Assembly: GCA_015345905.1 (NCBI GenBank)
Contig: JADDTR010000008.1
Coordinates: 124,001 to 188,000 of the forward strand
Reading direction: 5' to 3'
Source: Aotearoamyces nothofagi
Lineage: Eukaryota; Ascomycota; Leotiomycetes; Leotiales; Tympanidaceae
Length of the DNA: 64,000 nucleotides
The position numbers and the translations under genes are program-made. The notes below the pieces were generated by a model that was not told the origin of the DNA, did not search any database, and saw only the letters and a program-made list of their open reading frames with translations. Numbering within the stretch: the stretch's first letter is position 1; each line of letters starts with the position of its first letter. Below, in pieces: positions 1 to 11,379 of the stretch.

Positions 1-2342
1 ATTAACTTATGTAAGTTGACAGTTTCACTAGACCTACTCTCTTTCTCCATATCAACTCTCTTTAGCCCAGTCATCTCGTACATTGTATCATTGGCTTCAA
101 TTACCCTTCCATCAGTATCAAGATCAAACATTCCGACCGTAGCAGAGTCAGCCATACGTTTGAATCTTGCAAGCTGTTCAGACAACCGTTCGGCTTGTTG
201 CGCTCTGACGACAGCTTCTTCAGCAGAACGCTTCTGCATGGTAATATCAGTCAGGCATGTGGTTATGGTCTGAATAGCCCCGGTGTGTGCAATGTCAGTC
301 GACGAAGTAGCCAGAATCCACTTCATTGGCTTACTGCTGTCGTCAGTGTCGCCATTGGTCATGTGAGGTTTTATTCGAAACTCAAAATTTGACGGGAGAC
401 CCGATGTTGTTAACTGCTTCCAAGTCTCCTCCACAATTGGCAGATCCTCTTCAAAGATGCAGCTCATCCATGCCATTACATCAATAGGTCCTTTCGGGAT
501 CTCCGTAATCTTATGCCACATGTCGTTGGCGTATACTAGTGTACCGTCTGTCGGACCAAAACATAAACCAACGGGGACTACTTCAGCAACAGCCTTGAAC
601 CGCCGAGTTGACTCGTCGGCTTCTTTTGTACGTGCTGCAAGCTGCTCGGATAGCCTGGCTTGGTCAAAGGCAGCTTGTTCAGCAGCATTACGGCCCCTCC
701 GTGCCTCTTCCTCAAACAAGACACTAGATGCAAGTGCCGATGTTAATTTCTGACAGAGGAGAGAGATAAATTGCTGATAATCGTCATCATACGGCCTCCT
801 GGGATTAACTCCAATCATCAAGAGACCCATAACATTTTCGTCGGTAGTAGGACGCAGTGGGCATATGACCGCTTTTGTGCAAGCATCGCCAAATCCACGC
901 CACTGGGTTCCTTCTAGCAACTTCGCAGGTAGACTATCATCAGAAATCTGGAGAAGAACAGGGGTAGACGACTGCAGAGAGCTACGAAATTGTGATGTCA
1001 AGCCGCCATCATTTTTGCGAAGGTCAAGTTGAGACGGTGCCGCTGCATGGTTTTTAGGTACTCCGAGGGTTCCTTTCAGATCCAAAACTCGCGGGCCGTT
1101 AGAACCCAGCAAACCAGTCGATGAGACGTGAGTAGTATCTTCACCAACGGCATACAAAATGGCAAAAGGAATATCATTTGGATTCGACAACTCAAGCCAA
1201 TTAAGCGTCTGGCGCCAGAATGAGTTAACATCCTTTGTCGTTGCCAAAACCATTCCCAGGTCAATAAACATCTTGGTCCTCCGCTCTGCAATCCTGTGTC
1301 TTGTCGTGTCAAACACGGGGCCCAAAAAGCCAAGGCATTCATCTCCTTCGAATATCGGGACCAAAGACCATGAGAAGTATGATTCTTCGAGATTCCCGTC
1401 CAGCGTTTCCAGAAACAGCTGCCATTCATCGTCCAAACTTGATCTCCTATTTATTCGAGATTTCTCCATAGTAGCTATGAGTGCACCGCATGTCTCTGGC
1501 CAAGCGTCCGGAAATGTCATGCCCATCAATTTAGGGTGTTTGGAGCCAGTCAGCGGAACATATGCTTCGTTATATATGACGACATATTCGGGGCCCCAGT
1601 AGAGACAAACTGGCCGAGAATCAGCCAGGACTAGATCAGTCATGTCGCGCAGCCGCTTCGACCAGTTCTTTATAGGGCCCAGTGGTGTTGATCCCCAGTC
1701 TACACTATAAAAAAACTTCAAGTGTTCCGAGTTCTCCGGGGAAAGGTCAGGAGTTGTCCATCCTGGGCCGGTTTCAGAGATTGATCGTGGAAAGTTCCGA
1801 TTACTAGGACCAGATTTTGATCGTTGTAATTGCCTTATACTGTCGGAAGAAGTATGGAGTGGCCTTTTACGGTTGCCGTTCAATTCAACAGTTCGGTCGG
1901 CGCCGCCAGGTTGAGGCAATATAGGGTCGTTCTTAGTTGATGTATCCTCGGCTTGGTTAGCACAAACAACTCGCCATCTGTTGTCGATTGTGATCCTGCT
2001 CCATATTATGCCAGCAAATTGAAATGTATGCCGTCCATCCAGGGCAGAGTTCTTATATTTTACTGCCTGCAAAACCCACTCCCTGAAGAAGACCCATCCT
2101 TGGTTCGTGTCTGCGCCACCATTGACCGCCGAAAGTAGCTGAAGATTGTCGTGCAAAGAAGAATTAGAGAATACAATCGGTATTGATTCGAAATTCACCG
2201 TCTCCGAAGGGTATAGATCTACAATAAAGGCTGGCCGTCGGTCGTATTGGAGGAATTGCTCGAGGGCGAGATGCTTCCATCCATCATACCCCACATCGCC
2301 TATATTGATCAGCCTATGATTCTCGACCGCCTCGTCGTCCAT
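1..2342 (-). CDS. Hybrid-type histidine kinase, N-terminal ~780 residues (3' end off the window)
   Basis: A single uninterrupted frame runs from an ATG at 2342 (A at -3, G at +4) to the window edge, giving about 780 residues with no intron. The first ~200 residues are not recognised. From about residue 205 comes the fungal sensor block with FFYSVDWGSTPLGPIKNW and CLYWGPEYVVIYNEAY (PAS-like), then a GAF-like region at about 330-540 (FIDLGMVLATTKDVNSFW to LLMIGVNPRRPYDDDY), a short coiled-coil linker, a PAS domain near 580-700 (VPVGLCFGPTDGTLVYAND) and the start of another near 730 (VGMFDLDTDGRVIEAND). This order is typical of fungal hybrid histidine kinases, which sense a signal through PAS/GAF and pass phosphate by His-Asp relay. 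The HisKA, HATPase and receiver domains would lie beyond the left edge, so the kinase call is inferred from the N-terminal architecture. Confidence 0.85.
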   Translation of the reverse strand, partial: MDDEAVENHRLINIGDVGYDGWKHLALEQFLQYDRRPAFIVDLYPSETVNFESIPIVFSNSSLHDNLQLLSAVNGGADTNQGWVFFREWVLQAVKYKNSALDGRHTFQFAGIIWSRITIDNRWRVVCANQAEDTSTKNDPILPQPGGADRTVELNGNRKRPLHTSSDSIRQLQRSKSGPSNRNFPRSISETGPGWTTPDLSPENSEHLKFFYSVDWGSTPLGPIKNWSKRLRDMTDLVLADSRPVCLYWGPEYVVIYNEAYVPLTGSKHPKLMGMTFPDAWPETCGALIATMEKSRINRRSSLDDEWQLFLETLDGNLEESYFSWSLVPIFEGDECLGFLGPVFDTTRHRIAERRTKMFIDLGMVLATTKDVNSFWRQTLNWLELSNPNDIPFAILYAVGEDTTHVSSTGLLGSNGPRVLDLKGTLGVPKNHAAAPSQLDLRKNDGGLTSQFRSSLQSSTPVLLQISDDSLPAKLLEGTQWRGFGDACTKAVICPLRPTTDENVMGLLMIGVNPRRPYDDDYQQFISLLCQKLTSALASSVLFEEEARRGRNAAEQAAFDQARLSEQLAARTKEADESTRRFKAVAEVVPVGLCFGPTDGTLVYANDMWHKITEIPKGPIDVMAWMSCIFEEDLPIVEETWKQLTTSGLPSNFEFRIKPHMTNGDTDDSSKPMKWILATSSTDIAHTGAIQTITTCLTDITMQKRSAEEAVVRAQQAERLSEQLARFKRMADSATVGMFDLDTDGRVIEANDTMYEMTGLKRVDMEKESRSSETVNLHKL

Positions 2343-5300
2343 CGTTCCTCGCACACTGCGGCAGCCGCGTGTGCGGGCCTCGACCTCCTGCTATCCGGCA
2401 CTGCTGGCGAAGTGGCATGGGCGCCACAGTTGGGGAGGTTCGAGGAATGGCTCGTGCCGTCGGGCGACAGCGATAGCGATAGCGTCAACGAGATGTGCTC
2501 ATGCGGCTGAGAGCATACAGCGGGAAGCTTTCCCACTACGAATGTCGGCGTGTCCTTGAGATGCGGAGGAGAGCCGCAGTAGCAGCAGGAGAAGCAGCAG
2601 GAGACGTCGTCACTTGAAGCGAAAGGAATCTGAAGGCCATCTTGCGGTTCCGAAAGCCGTGGCGTCCGGGGCTCCTGGCCTCCTAGGAAATCACAAGCTA
2701 GCGTGCTCCTCTTGAAGATGGGGCGTATGTGCACTGCAAGGCAGGGACCGACCCCAGGCACTAGGCATCTAGGCAATATCTTAGCCGTCGCTGCTGGGCC
2801 GACATCAACCACCAAAATCCCCTCAACAGTTGCACGACTGTGTGTGCCTTTTATATTAGATATAGGTATATGTGTACATATGTATATACGTATTCTGGAT
2901 CTTCATCAGCTTCGTGCACGGCACATTCCAGCTCCGTTGGTAAAACCTTGCCCTCCAGGCATGTCGCACCTGCCTCCCTGTCACGGTTTTAAGCGCTGCT
3001 TTAGCGGCGCTGCTCCCCCGCAACATCCCACCCACGCTGCCTTAGTACAGCAGCCGCTCGACGCCGATCTTCGTGGGACGAATACCCGTCACGTGACTTG
3101 CTGCAGCGTCAACCCTCGCCCTTGTGGGTATGAGTAGATTGGGCCTGGAGTAAAGGGCTGCTGACATGCGTGTATCTAACGGCTGTTGTGTATCAGACAG
3201 GTTGAGGTCTATAGGAAAGTCGACAGGGGTCGGTTAGGGTTGCAAGGATGGAAAAGAAGGTTTGACGTCGGGAGGTAAATGATGGCATGATGATGGCAGT
3301 TGCGTACTGCTAACTGTCCTAATGGCAACTTCAGACTTCAATTGATTCCGAACATTAGGGAAAGCGAGGGAGAGCTTGCGATTCATAAGTGGCCAAGAGG
3401 TACTAGAGTACAGAGTTGTTAAATGCTCAATTAGATGAACTGTTTACACGCATCCTATTTATCTCGTGCTGTCGCCTCGGGCAACTTAGAGGGGGGGATG
3501 AAGGAAGGATAGGCATTGAGAAGTCGCAACGATGCCGCCTGTATACAGAAAACAACAGCATGTAACAGAGCCAACAACAGAGGCGGAGCCGATCGAGCTG
3601 GAAACCATGCACACCATGAAAGACTTCTCGCATGCGACGGCGACAGCGAATCGGCGTTGCGAGGTCCGCACGGTCAGATTGGTGGAGGATCAGAAGAATG
3701 CTGGGAATTGCGCCAGGCGGCTAGGGCCGACGGAGATGCATCTGCTGAGTGAGAAGATCTGGAGGAGGCCATGGGTGTGAGGATTTGAAGTGGGAGGAGA
3801 GTAGGAGAGGGACGGAGGGGCGCAGACGGATAGAAAACTGGACCTTGGCATACCACTGCATAATATGCAGGTCTGCAACATATCGGCATTGTTTCTGCGT
3901 TCTAATAACATAACTGGTGCTCATTTGTCCTCGACGAGACTTCAGGTCTTGTCAGCTAGCCGGCATGCTGCTGCATCAGAGGGGAGACTGACTCTCTGTT
4001 ATACGCATCGTGCTCCACGCAGGCCTTCCTACGATATCCGAACGGGCTTGTATCCGGCCTTGACAGGACGTAGGAAGGCGTTGTCCAAAGAGCAGAGCAC
4101 GCCACGAGACCGAGATAACCAAAAAGCGCAGCGCAAGCAAGGATACTCATGGCTGGTGCTCGCTGGTGTGGCGGCAAGTTTTTTTCTATTTTGGCCGTAT
4201 GTCGGCGGTATTTCAATGATTATGATAGCAGGAAATGTTTGAGAGGTTGATAACCTGCAGCATAGACCGAGAAAGATCTTGGTCGAGGCTGCAGGTACTG
4301 TACAATTATACACGGAATGAAAGCACCTCAAGAATCCTGTCCAGCAAATCCCTGGCCGGCAGAAACACGCATACTGCTGCACGGCCTCGGTGCATTGCGA
4401 GCAGTCACACAAACAGATCTGGTGATCCACAAAAATCTACCGTGGCGTCTGCGGTGCAAGTACAACGTCGACTAGGGCGCGGCCTGCGACATCCAGAGAA
4501 GCGGGATCCAGCAGTTTGTTTGTTCATCGATGCCCCGACAGCGCCTGCTACAGCCAGCATGATCATCCCAGCAAATGCTGGTTCTGTGCTACGAGGGCTG
4601 CAGAAGCACGGCTTTGCGTTGCAGTTTCGCCAATGGCAACGGTGGCAGCGAGTCATTGTTGTTTGCCTCGCGTTGAATCCGGCTTTGATAACATATTTGC
4701 GGTGAGAGGCTGTTGGAATCAAAGATATGGCTTACCTGTGCGGATGGCGTGGCATCTGTATCCGGGATTGCGTCTGGGTGCTGGCGTGTAGCGCTGTAGA
4801 ATTTTATAATATGCTAATAGATATCGGCACTTTGAAAGCTGATCTAGCAAAGATCTACAGAGGTCCAAACGCCCACATAGCCTCCTTTTCAGTTAGGTAT
4901 ACAAGCAACCAACATATCATTGTACAAGTGTCGCCTCCCAAAGACTCTTCATCAAGAACGACAAGAGCGAATCCAACGACAAACCTAGAATCAACAGCAA
5001 GTTTGCCAACAACAAGAAGGAATCTCGCCGTGAGAAAGAAAAAAATGTCTGCTTCCTGCTTCTCAGTAACCACATCTCTGTGCTAGACAGACTTCCTAGT
5101 AATGTTGTGGTCTGGTAACAAATGATATTCCAGACCGCACCTGCTTGTTGATAGTTGGGTGTTAAGCCACTTCGACTAGAGAGTAAGGCATATCAATGAA
5201 AGCTATTCGAATTCGGCGTTTCGGTATACGTGCTGTGATATATTGAAAGGAAAATGGACGACTATCGATGTAGTAGTTGTAAGGGAAGCACAGAGTCCGG

Positions 5301-5421
5301 GTATTTTCGCCATTTAAGAGACTTCGAAATCAGTCTTGGCAAGGGTACCTTGTATGACGGATTATCTCTCGGGACGTCAACTGTATCTCTAACAAGAATC
5401 AATGCATCTCTGATAAGTCAA
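2343..5421. other. Gene-poor stretch upstream of the histidine kinase
   Basis: About 3 kb with only short overlapping open frames of odd composition, none with a recognisable domain or convincing splice pattern. The first few hundred bases must hold the histidine kinase promoter and 5' UTR. A short TA/TG-rich run (about 2853-2893) and a CACGTG palindrome (near 3093) are visible. Nothing else can be supported. Confidence 0.5.
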
Positions 5422-5655
5422 ACCTCAAAAAAGAGATCATTGCGCGGTGATATCACAAAAATCTACAGACAGTATTTCTTTTAGTAAGTAAGCAGCACTC
5501 AGGTCAAGATAAGAAATAGTGACATCAAGATGTATTCCAAAAAAGAGATCAGTGCACACAGTAATATCATAAAAATCTACAGACCATACTTCATTTAGTA
5601 AGTAAGCAGCACCCAGGTCACGATAAGAAAGAGTGACAACCGAGTTGTATTTCAA
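5422..5655. repeat. Two-copy tandem duplication, period ~112 bp
   Basis: The block starting near 5427 (AAAAAAGAGATCA) recurs at 5539. Both copies carry the same order of words: AAAATCTACAGAC, TTAGTAAGTAAGCAGCAC, CAGGTCA, GATAAGAAA and AGTGACA. The offset is 112 bp at the start and about 115 bp at the end, so the copies have diverged by small indels as well as substitutions. No transposon ends or coding frame explain it. It looks like a local slippage or unequal-exchange duplication in non-coding DNA. Confidence 0.85.
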
Positions 5656-6089
5656 CCACGCTTAAAACGCGAGTCTACCCGCTGCATCGCACAAACGACG
5701 TGAAAGAGGAAGCGCTGTAATTGCAAAACAACGCAGAAGGGATGGCTTGAGTGAGTGGGCGGAGGAACGGACGGCCCAATTCATAGCTAGGAATGGCAAA
5801 GAGAGACAGGTGTGGTGGGAACCAGACACAGATGACCCTTCACGAATAGAGCATCGAGAGTCCAATCCTAAGCCGCGGGTGCTGTAGGAGGACTCGGCCA
5901 GTTCTTGAGCAGCTCCCTGACGGCGAGCTTCCATTCGCGGATCACACTTGCAGAGAGTAAGATGCAATCTGCGGGGCAAAAAGGACGGCCGCCCCAAGTC
6001 TCGGGCCGCGAGGCATAGTGCGTGGCGAAGAGCCGGATAGCGTTCCTTTTCTTCTGTCAGTCAGATGCCGCCCGGGTTGACGGGAGCCC

Positions 6090-6479
6090 CTACGTGACTT
6101 CCAGCTTGGTGAGAACAAGCCAGACGCGATTCCAGCTTCGAGCACTCGCCGGGTCTCTGTTGACAAGCGATTTTGCCAGATCCAAGCAGTCGGCATGGAA
6201 AGGATGGGCCGGAGACAAGCGGCGAAGTTCGTGGAGAAGGCCGTGCGAGTCGATGTAGTGTATCCAGGCGTCTGCTACGGCCGAGGGAAGCTTCCCTCTG
6301 TATTCTGTAGCCGCGGCTAGACGTTCGACGCAGCAGAGGTCGGCCACGCTGCTAATTCGACGCGCCCGGAGCATCTCGGTGATTTTCTAGATGAGTAGAT
6401 TAGAAAGATTATGTAGAGCTGGAATTGAAGACTTTACGTCGTAGTCTCCATTCGCTTTTGCTAATAGTTTCCAAGACAT
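6090..6479 (-). CDS. Small hypothetical protein, two exons, 112 aa
   Basis: Exon 1 is 6438-6479 (14 codons, MSWKLLAKANGDYD). A 51-bp intron at 6387-6437 has donor GTAAAG and acceptor CTAG. Exon 2 is 6090-6386. The spliced frame is in phase and ends after VWLVLTKLEVT. The product is charged and helical-looking with no signal peptide or membrane segment, and has an AWIHYIDSHGLLHELRRLSP stretch. I do not recognise a family. The evidence for a real gene is the clean in-phase intron joining a good ATG to the long frame; the short length and lack of homology recall keep confidence moderate. It could equally be the remnant of a longer gene, since the continuation downstream is out of frame. Confidence 0.4.
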
Positions 6480-8351
6480 GTTGCTGCGGGAATGTAATAT
6501 GTTGAGGTTGGCTGAGTGTGTGATAAGAATTGAACCCTCCCCGTCCAATACAGATGCGACTTCTAGATTAATTATACTTTGAGAAGGAGTGAATGGTGGC
6601 TTAAGACCTGTAGTTACGACATTGAAATTTCGAGTGATATATAAACTCTAAATCTTAGCATATATAGGTAGATCGAATAAAACAGCAGATACCCCCATTC
6701 AATGATAGAGGGCCCTCCTGATAATAAACTGTGAATTAAACAAAACAGACACCACCTCGGACTTTCTCTGGGATATATGCTATGAGGAGTCGAGTCTTTG
6801 GGGGTCAAAAGGGACAGAATCGAATCTGCACATCTATTTCGCAAAGCTTACCCGAAGAGCTCGCATACTGATCCATATAAGACTTTACGATTGAATCCAA
6901 TAAAAAAGGAGAAAATAATGTTGACGCTGTTTCTCAAGCCACACCATGATGAAAGTCCTACAACGCCACGTCGCTTTGCCGCTTAGCCACAACAGAATAC
7001 TTTCCAAGTTGAGCATGACATAAGGGGTACTCAAATAAAATATGCCGAAAAGAATCTAGTGTATATAGCCTTGTAAGATATAAAGGAAGTCTTCCGCCGA
7101 AGTAGGGGAATCTGACATTTGTGTACCGTAGATCAGGTGGAGCAATCTGCACCTGAGGAACCCGGCTAGGCACGGTAGTTGACGAGGAAACATTCGCGGT
7201 ACAGGTAAAGGTAAGACAGACGACAAGACGACGAAAGTGCGGTTGGCAAGTAACGAGGGGAGGGACAGTCTTTGGCTCTGAGCAGTTGGCAAAACAGTAG
7301 AATATAGAAGCTGAAGGGTTCTCGGAGTTTGTGCCAGGGCCACGAAAAGATGCTTAGGTCACTGCCAGATATAGCGACATCAAGCCCCCCGGACGCTCGA
7401 TAACCCATCTCCAAAAGCCTCAAATCACCATCACGAGCTCTTCAAAATTGGTCCGTTCTCAAACCATGACAACTCAATGCGACGAGTCCTGATGCTAAAG
7501 TATTTCCATTCAAAAAGATATCCTTATGCGGTGTCGGGGGGCAAGGCTATGTTCTATGATATAGCGGAGGGGCAAGGCTATGCTCTATGATATGGCGAAG
7601 CGATGAGCGCTGGTCCCGGCGGCAACAGAGCCATGCGAGACTCGTCCTCAAGTCTTATATACGGTTGCCAACTCCAGAGGGCAAGTTCGAAATTGAAGGC
7701 ACAAGCTTTCACTAGAGCAGGGATGGTATTGCAGCGATCGCATCACGACAACAGCCCTGCTTGAATTTCCTCAAATAAGCACAGAGATAGAACTGCATCT
7801 TCTGAATCTCTTGGGAAAGCTTCAGGGAATGATCGCGACATTTCTCAGTGATACTTTCCCATCACAAACATGCACAAGATGTATCAGACAGTCGGGGTAA
7901 TATTAGTACTACTGAGTGATCATCCTGACGATGTGAATCTTCTCGTGGCCGCGATATCTGAATCGCTCTTATCGGCACAATGCCTCGGCAGAGGAGCGCG
8001 ATAACAGACAGTGTAGAATTGGCTTATAGAATAATGACGTCAAGACGGCCGAGCATCTGAGCCTCCATTGTGAAGCGTTATCTCCTTCGAGCACTCTGAT
8101 CCTTTGATAACGTCCGCGCGCGTCCATACTCTTATGCCCTTGAAAGCGCCATATGACTGTGACGGAATCTCGAAATCCACTCTCCCAACTCAAGAAGTGG
8201 GTCCACCTTTATCGCGGGACATCTGTCTGTCGAATGGTCTATGCGCTCATATATGCTGACAGCCGTCCAGCCCGTCACTCTCCAACGCAGCGCCACAAGG
8301 TTCCGGCCATCCAGAATCTCCCCAGCTATCAGACGCGCTTACAGCCGCAAG
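6480..8351. other. Gene-poor stretch, moderately AT-rich
   Basis: About 1.9 kb between the small hypothetical gene and the dienelactone hydrolase gene. It holds short frames on both strands but none with recognisable motifs. A near-duplicate phrase (GGGGCAAGGCTATG, near 7538 and 7570) is a small local repeat. The last few hundred bases should include the hydrolase promoter. Nothing else can be supported. Confidence 0.45.
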
Positions 8352-9291
8352 ATGGAGTCCAAGAACGCAGGTGGTCACTCGGTTGCATGCTGTAACATCC
8401 CGCCGATTGTGGCAAAGGAGTACGCACCCAAGGGGAGGTACGAGACAATCGACGGAGTGAAGACGTGTACGAAACTCGAATATCTGGCTGTGGCTTAATA
8501 GCTTACTGATGAGTGCGTATAGATGTGACCGGGCCATCTGACGCCAGGAATGCGGTGCTCTACATCTATGACATCTTTGGCTATTTCCCACAGACGCTCC
8601 AGGGCGCGGACATAGTTGCCTGGGGCGATGAGAGCCAGCACTACCAGGTCTTCGTCCCCGATTTCTTCGAGGGCAAGTGTTGCGATATTGCTTGGTGCGT
8701 TGGTTCTCTCGATCCCCGCTCGCTCTTGTGCTGTTTGGGGAAGAAATCTGACAATCGGCTCGACGCAGGTACCCACCAGACAGCGAGGAGAAGCAGCAGA
8801 AACTCGGCGCGTGGTTCAAAAACCGAGGTCCGGATATGGGCGTCAAGAAAGTCCCGGGCTACCTAGAAGCGTTCAGCAAGTATAACCCGGGCATCAAAGC
8901 ATGGGGCGTTGCAGGCGTATGTTCCGTCCCTGCGACCCGCATTCTCTTAGCTGACATCATATAGTTCTGTTGGGGTGGTAAGGTCGTCGCAGTCACCTCC
9001 CAGCACGACACTCCCTTCTCCGCAGCTTTCGCTTCTAGCCCAGCATTTATTGATCCGGAGGACGCCAAGAAGATCACCATTCCGATTGCCATACTTGCGT
9101 CCAAAGACGAGCCAGCTGAAGACTTGAAGACGTTCGAGGGGAACCTCAAGGTCCCCCATCATGTCGAGACGTATTCGGACCAAATCCATGGCTGGATGAC
9201 TGCGAGAGGAAACTTGGAGGATGAGGATACTAAGGAGGCTTATGAGAAGGGGTATAAGACCTTGCTGGACTGGTTTGCAAAGAATCTCTGA
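8352..9291 (+). CDS. Dienelactone hydrolase family protein (alpha/beta hydrolase)
   Basis: Four exons: 8352-8466, 8523-8694, 8769-8916 and 8965-9291, joined by introns with GTACGA, GTGCGT and GTATGT donors and AG acceptors, all in phase. The protein has the dienelactone hydrolase features: IYDIFGYFPQTLQGAD near the start of the fold, the nucleophile Cys in AWGVAG-FCWGGK, whose codons are split by the third intron, the acid Asp in ILASKDEPAED, and the His in YSDQIHGWMTARG. The catalytic triad Cys-Asp-His is therefore complete. Length is about 253 aa, normal for the fungal cytosolic family that includes yeast AIM2. Likely role is hydrolysis of a lactone or ester; the substrate cannot be read from sequence. 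The downstream Dabb-domain gene is convergent, 176 bp away. Confidence 0.9.
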
Positions 9292-9467
9292 GGGTTTCAT
9301 TGGTTTGGACATCGACTTATAGCTAGGTGCAGGGCTGCGCCCGGTTAGAAGATCTAATGCGGGGTAGCAAGGTGAGATGGGTATAAATGCAGCGTCAAGT
9401 CGAAACAATACACCAATTTATGACTCTGTATCCTCTTTATAACAACACGGTCCTATCAACTACTCTT

Positions 9468-9929
9468 CTATGCATGCGCAACAATGCTAGGCGTATGATA
9501 CACGGTCATAACCCCATCAACCTTGACGCCCTGTGCGAAAAGGCTCTTCTTATACGCCGCATGCGCCTCGCACGTATGCTCGTAAAAGTCATGATCCTCC
9601 TTGTCCTTGAACACCGTCTTGGACATGAACGTGAAGCCGTTATCGCGCTCGTGCGGCTCGAGCGGACCTGCTTCGAGAGAGACGATGTACGGCTTGCCGT
9701 CCTGCACGTATGTCCATCAGCGTCCCGTCGTCGGAGCATGGAGGAGTCGTCCTGGAGGGGAGTTGCTGGGTTGGGATTGGGGGGCGGGAGAGGAAGAGAA
9801 GGAAGGGGTACATACCTTTGACTGCGTGGCGAAAAGCTCCCCGTAGCCCTTCGTCATGAGCGCGCGATGGTCCGGCGACGACACCTTGAAGAGCGTCACG
9901 CGCGTCACCTGGCCCTGCGCGTGTGCCAT
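9468..9929 (-). CDS. Dabb (stress-responsive A/B barrel) domain protein, 115 aa
   Basis: Exon 1 is 9816-9929 (MAHAQGQVTRVTLFKVSS...) and exon 2 is 9468-9701, joined in phase 0 across a 114-bp intron (donor GTATGT, acceptor GTGCAG). The 115-residue product begins with VTRVTLFKV, matching the first strand of the Dabb ferredoxin-like fold, followed by a helix (ALMTKGYGELFATQSKDG), a central strand (KPYIVSLEAGP) and GFTFMSKTVFKDKEDHDFYE. The closing VDGVMTVYHTP is also typical. Dabb proteins are small dimers seen in stress-responsive proteins and some cyclases. The specific role here is unknown. It is convergent with the dienelactone hydrolase gene. Confidence 0.8.
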
Positions 9930-10789
9930 ATCTGCGATCCCGTCTATATCTCTCGTCGCACTGTATTCCAGAAAACAGTTTTCTTGCCCTTCACTGATGG
10001 AGAAGGGGATGGATATGTAGCAGAGATCACAGAGCGGGAGAGCGTACGCAGGGAGAGCGGCGTGGCTGCGGGTGAGGAGGATTGGGCAGGAAGAGCAGGA
10101 AGAGCAGGAAGAGACATCCAGCTCGCTGGCCCGGACGGAGTTGTCCCGGACGGAGTCGCCGCGGAGGGGAGAGGGGCGGGGGTTGCCAAATGGCACCTAC
10201 CAGGCGTCGTGCTCGCTCGCTCGCTCGCTCCCCTCCGGTACGGAGTGCGGGCTGCGAAGTGGGGAAATGAATGGAGTCCGCCCCGCCCGCCAGGCCAGTC
10301 GCACGAGCGAGCAACCAATCATGGGAAAGGGGTTCTGCCGCTGCCGACCGCTTCTGGCGGGGTAGGCCAGGCTGGAGCACGTGATTTCGTCGATTGCGAA
10401 AGACGCGGAGGGATACATACATAGGAGAGCAATCATGTCGTGGCGGAGAGCAATAGGCGCGAGACTAGCAGTGAGGCGTTCCGCAGCGAGGCGGACTGAA
10501 GTGCGCGTGCTGGAGATTCGGGACCGAGGGAGCCAGCCGATGGATGGGGTTCGACGATTTAAGACCACAGTCACGGTTTAACGACCGCAATCCATCAAAC
10601 ATATATATATCTTAAATCCGATATCCCATCTAGCCCAGCTCCTGAATCAACTCCCCCCTCCTCTCTCCATCCCTCACCGAACCTGGCCAAGTCGAACCCA
10701 TCCATTCCCAACCAATCGATATATATCGTACCCCGAGGTCTACAAACCCCATCCATCGGCTCTCTCGGTCCCAGCGTGACAAAAAAAAA
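9930..10789. other. GC-rich non-coding DNA upstream of the Dabb gene
   Basis: The first part is GC-rich with repeated GGAAGAGCA words (about 10087-10113) and a (GCTC)n run at about 10211-10231. From 10600 the base composition shifts to C-rich and then AT-rich. The open frames here are compositional artefacts in several overlapping frames. It likely holds the Dabb gene promoter. No gene is supported. Confidence 0.45.
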
Positions 10790-11280
10790 ATCTTCGACTA
10801 GTATTCGAATAGAATTTGAACAGTGATATTTTGATTACAGAATAGAATAGAATAGAGCTAGTATTCTGAATAATATTCAACTATTCAACTGCAAGACTAG
10901 AAATATAACTAAATTTTTTAATTATTATATATATATATATTGATTATTCAAATATCAATTATTATTAATAAAGAGCTTAGCCATTAAGCTATGAACTGAA
11001 CAAAGAAAGCTCTCTAGTATTTGTTAAAGCAGCTTTATATAGTAATAGATTTTTATCTATTACTAGATCTGACTAAGTAAAGAGGATATATATATAGAGA
11101 TATATATATCTCTATAGCTAGACCTAATGAAAATTAAATATAGCAGGTCATGTGTTTCGACTATTCGAATATACTTGAGTAGAAGAGAAGAGGATTTGAA
11201 TAGTATATAAAAAAAAAATCGGTTGGGTGGAAGAGAGGAGAGTAGTAGGTATTTATTCTATTCTATATTCTATTCGATTA
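10790..11280. other. AT-rich island, possibly decayed repeat
   Basis: About 490 bp of strongly AT-rich sequence set in GC-rich surroundings. It contains TA runs (about 10928-10940 and 11088-11120), ATTCGAAT words, and a perfect short inverted repeat AGTAATAGAT...ATCTATTACT near 11039-11062 that could fold as a hairpin. TA-rich composition resembles the RIP-affected island at 17-21 kb, but no transposase frame or paired terminal repeats can be identified. Confidence 0.45.
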
Positions 11281-11379
11281 TTGCACTGTAGGCAAACATC
11301 ATAACTACATCTACAAAAAACACGGTCGCCATTAACAACCCCTCTAACATGGGCAAAACATCACAACCAACCAACTCCA

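Noticed and set aside
2309-2815. 168-codon minus-strand frame overlapping the histidine kinase start
   Set aside because: Out of frame with the kinase and compositionally odd, with no domain.
4235-4705. 156-codon plus-strand frame in the left gene-poor stretch
   Set aside because: No motif, no sensible neighbours, and comparable frames on the opposite strand.
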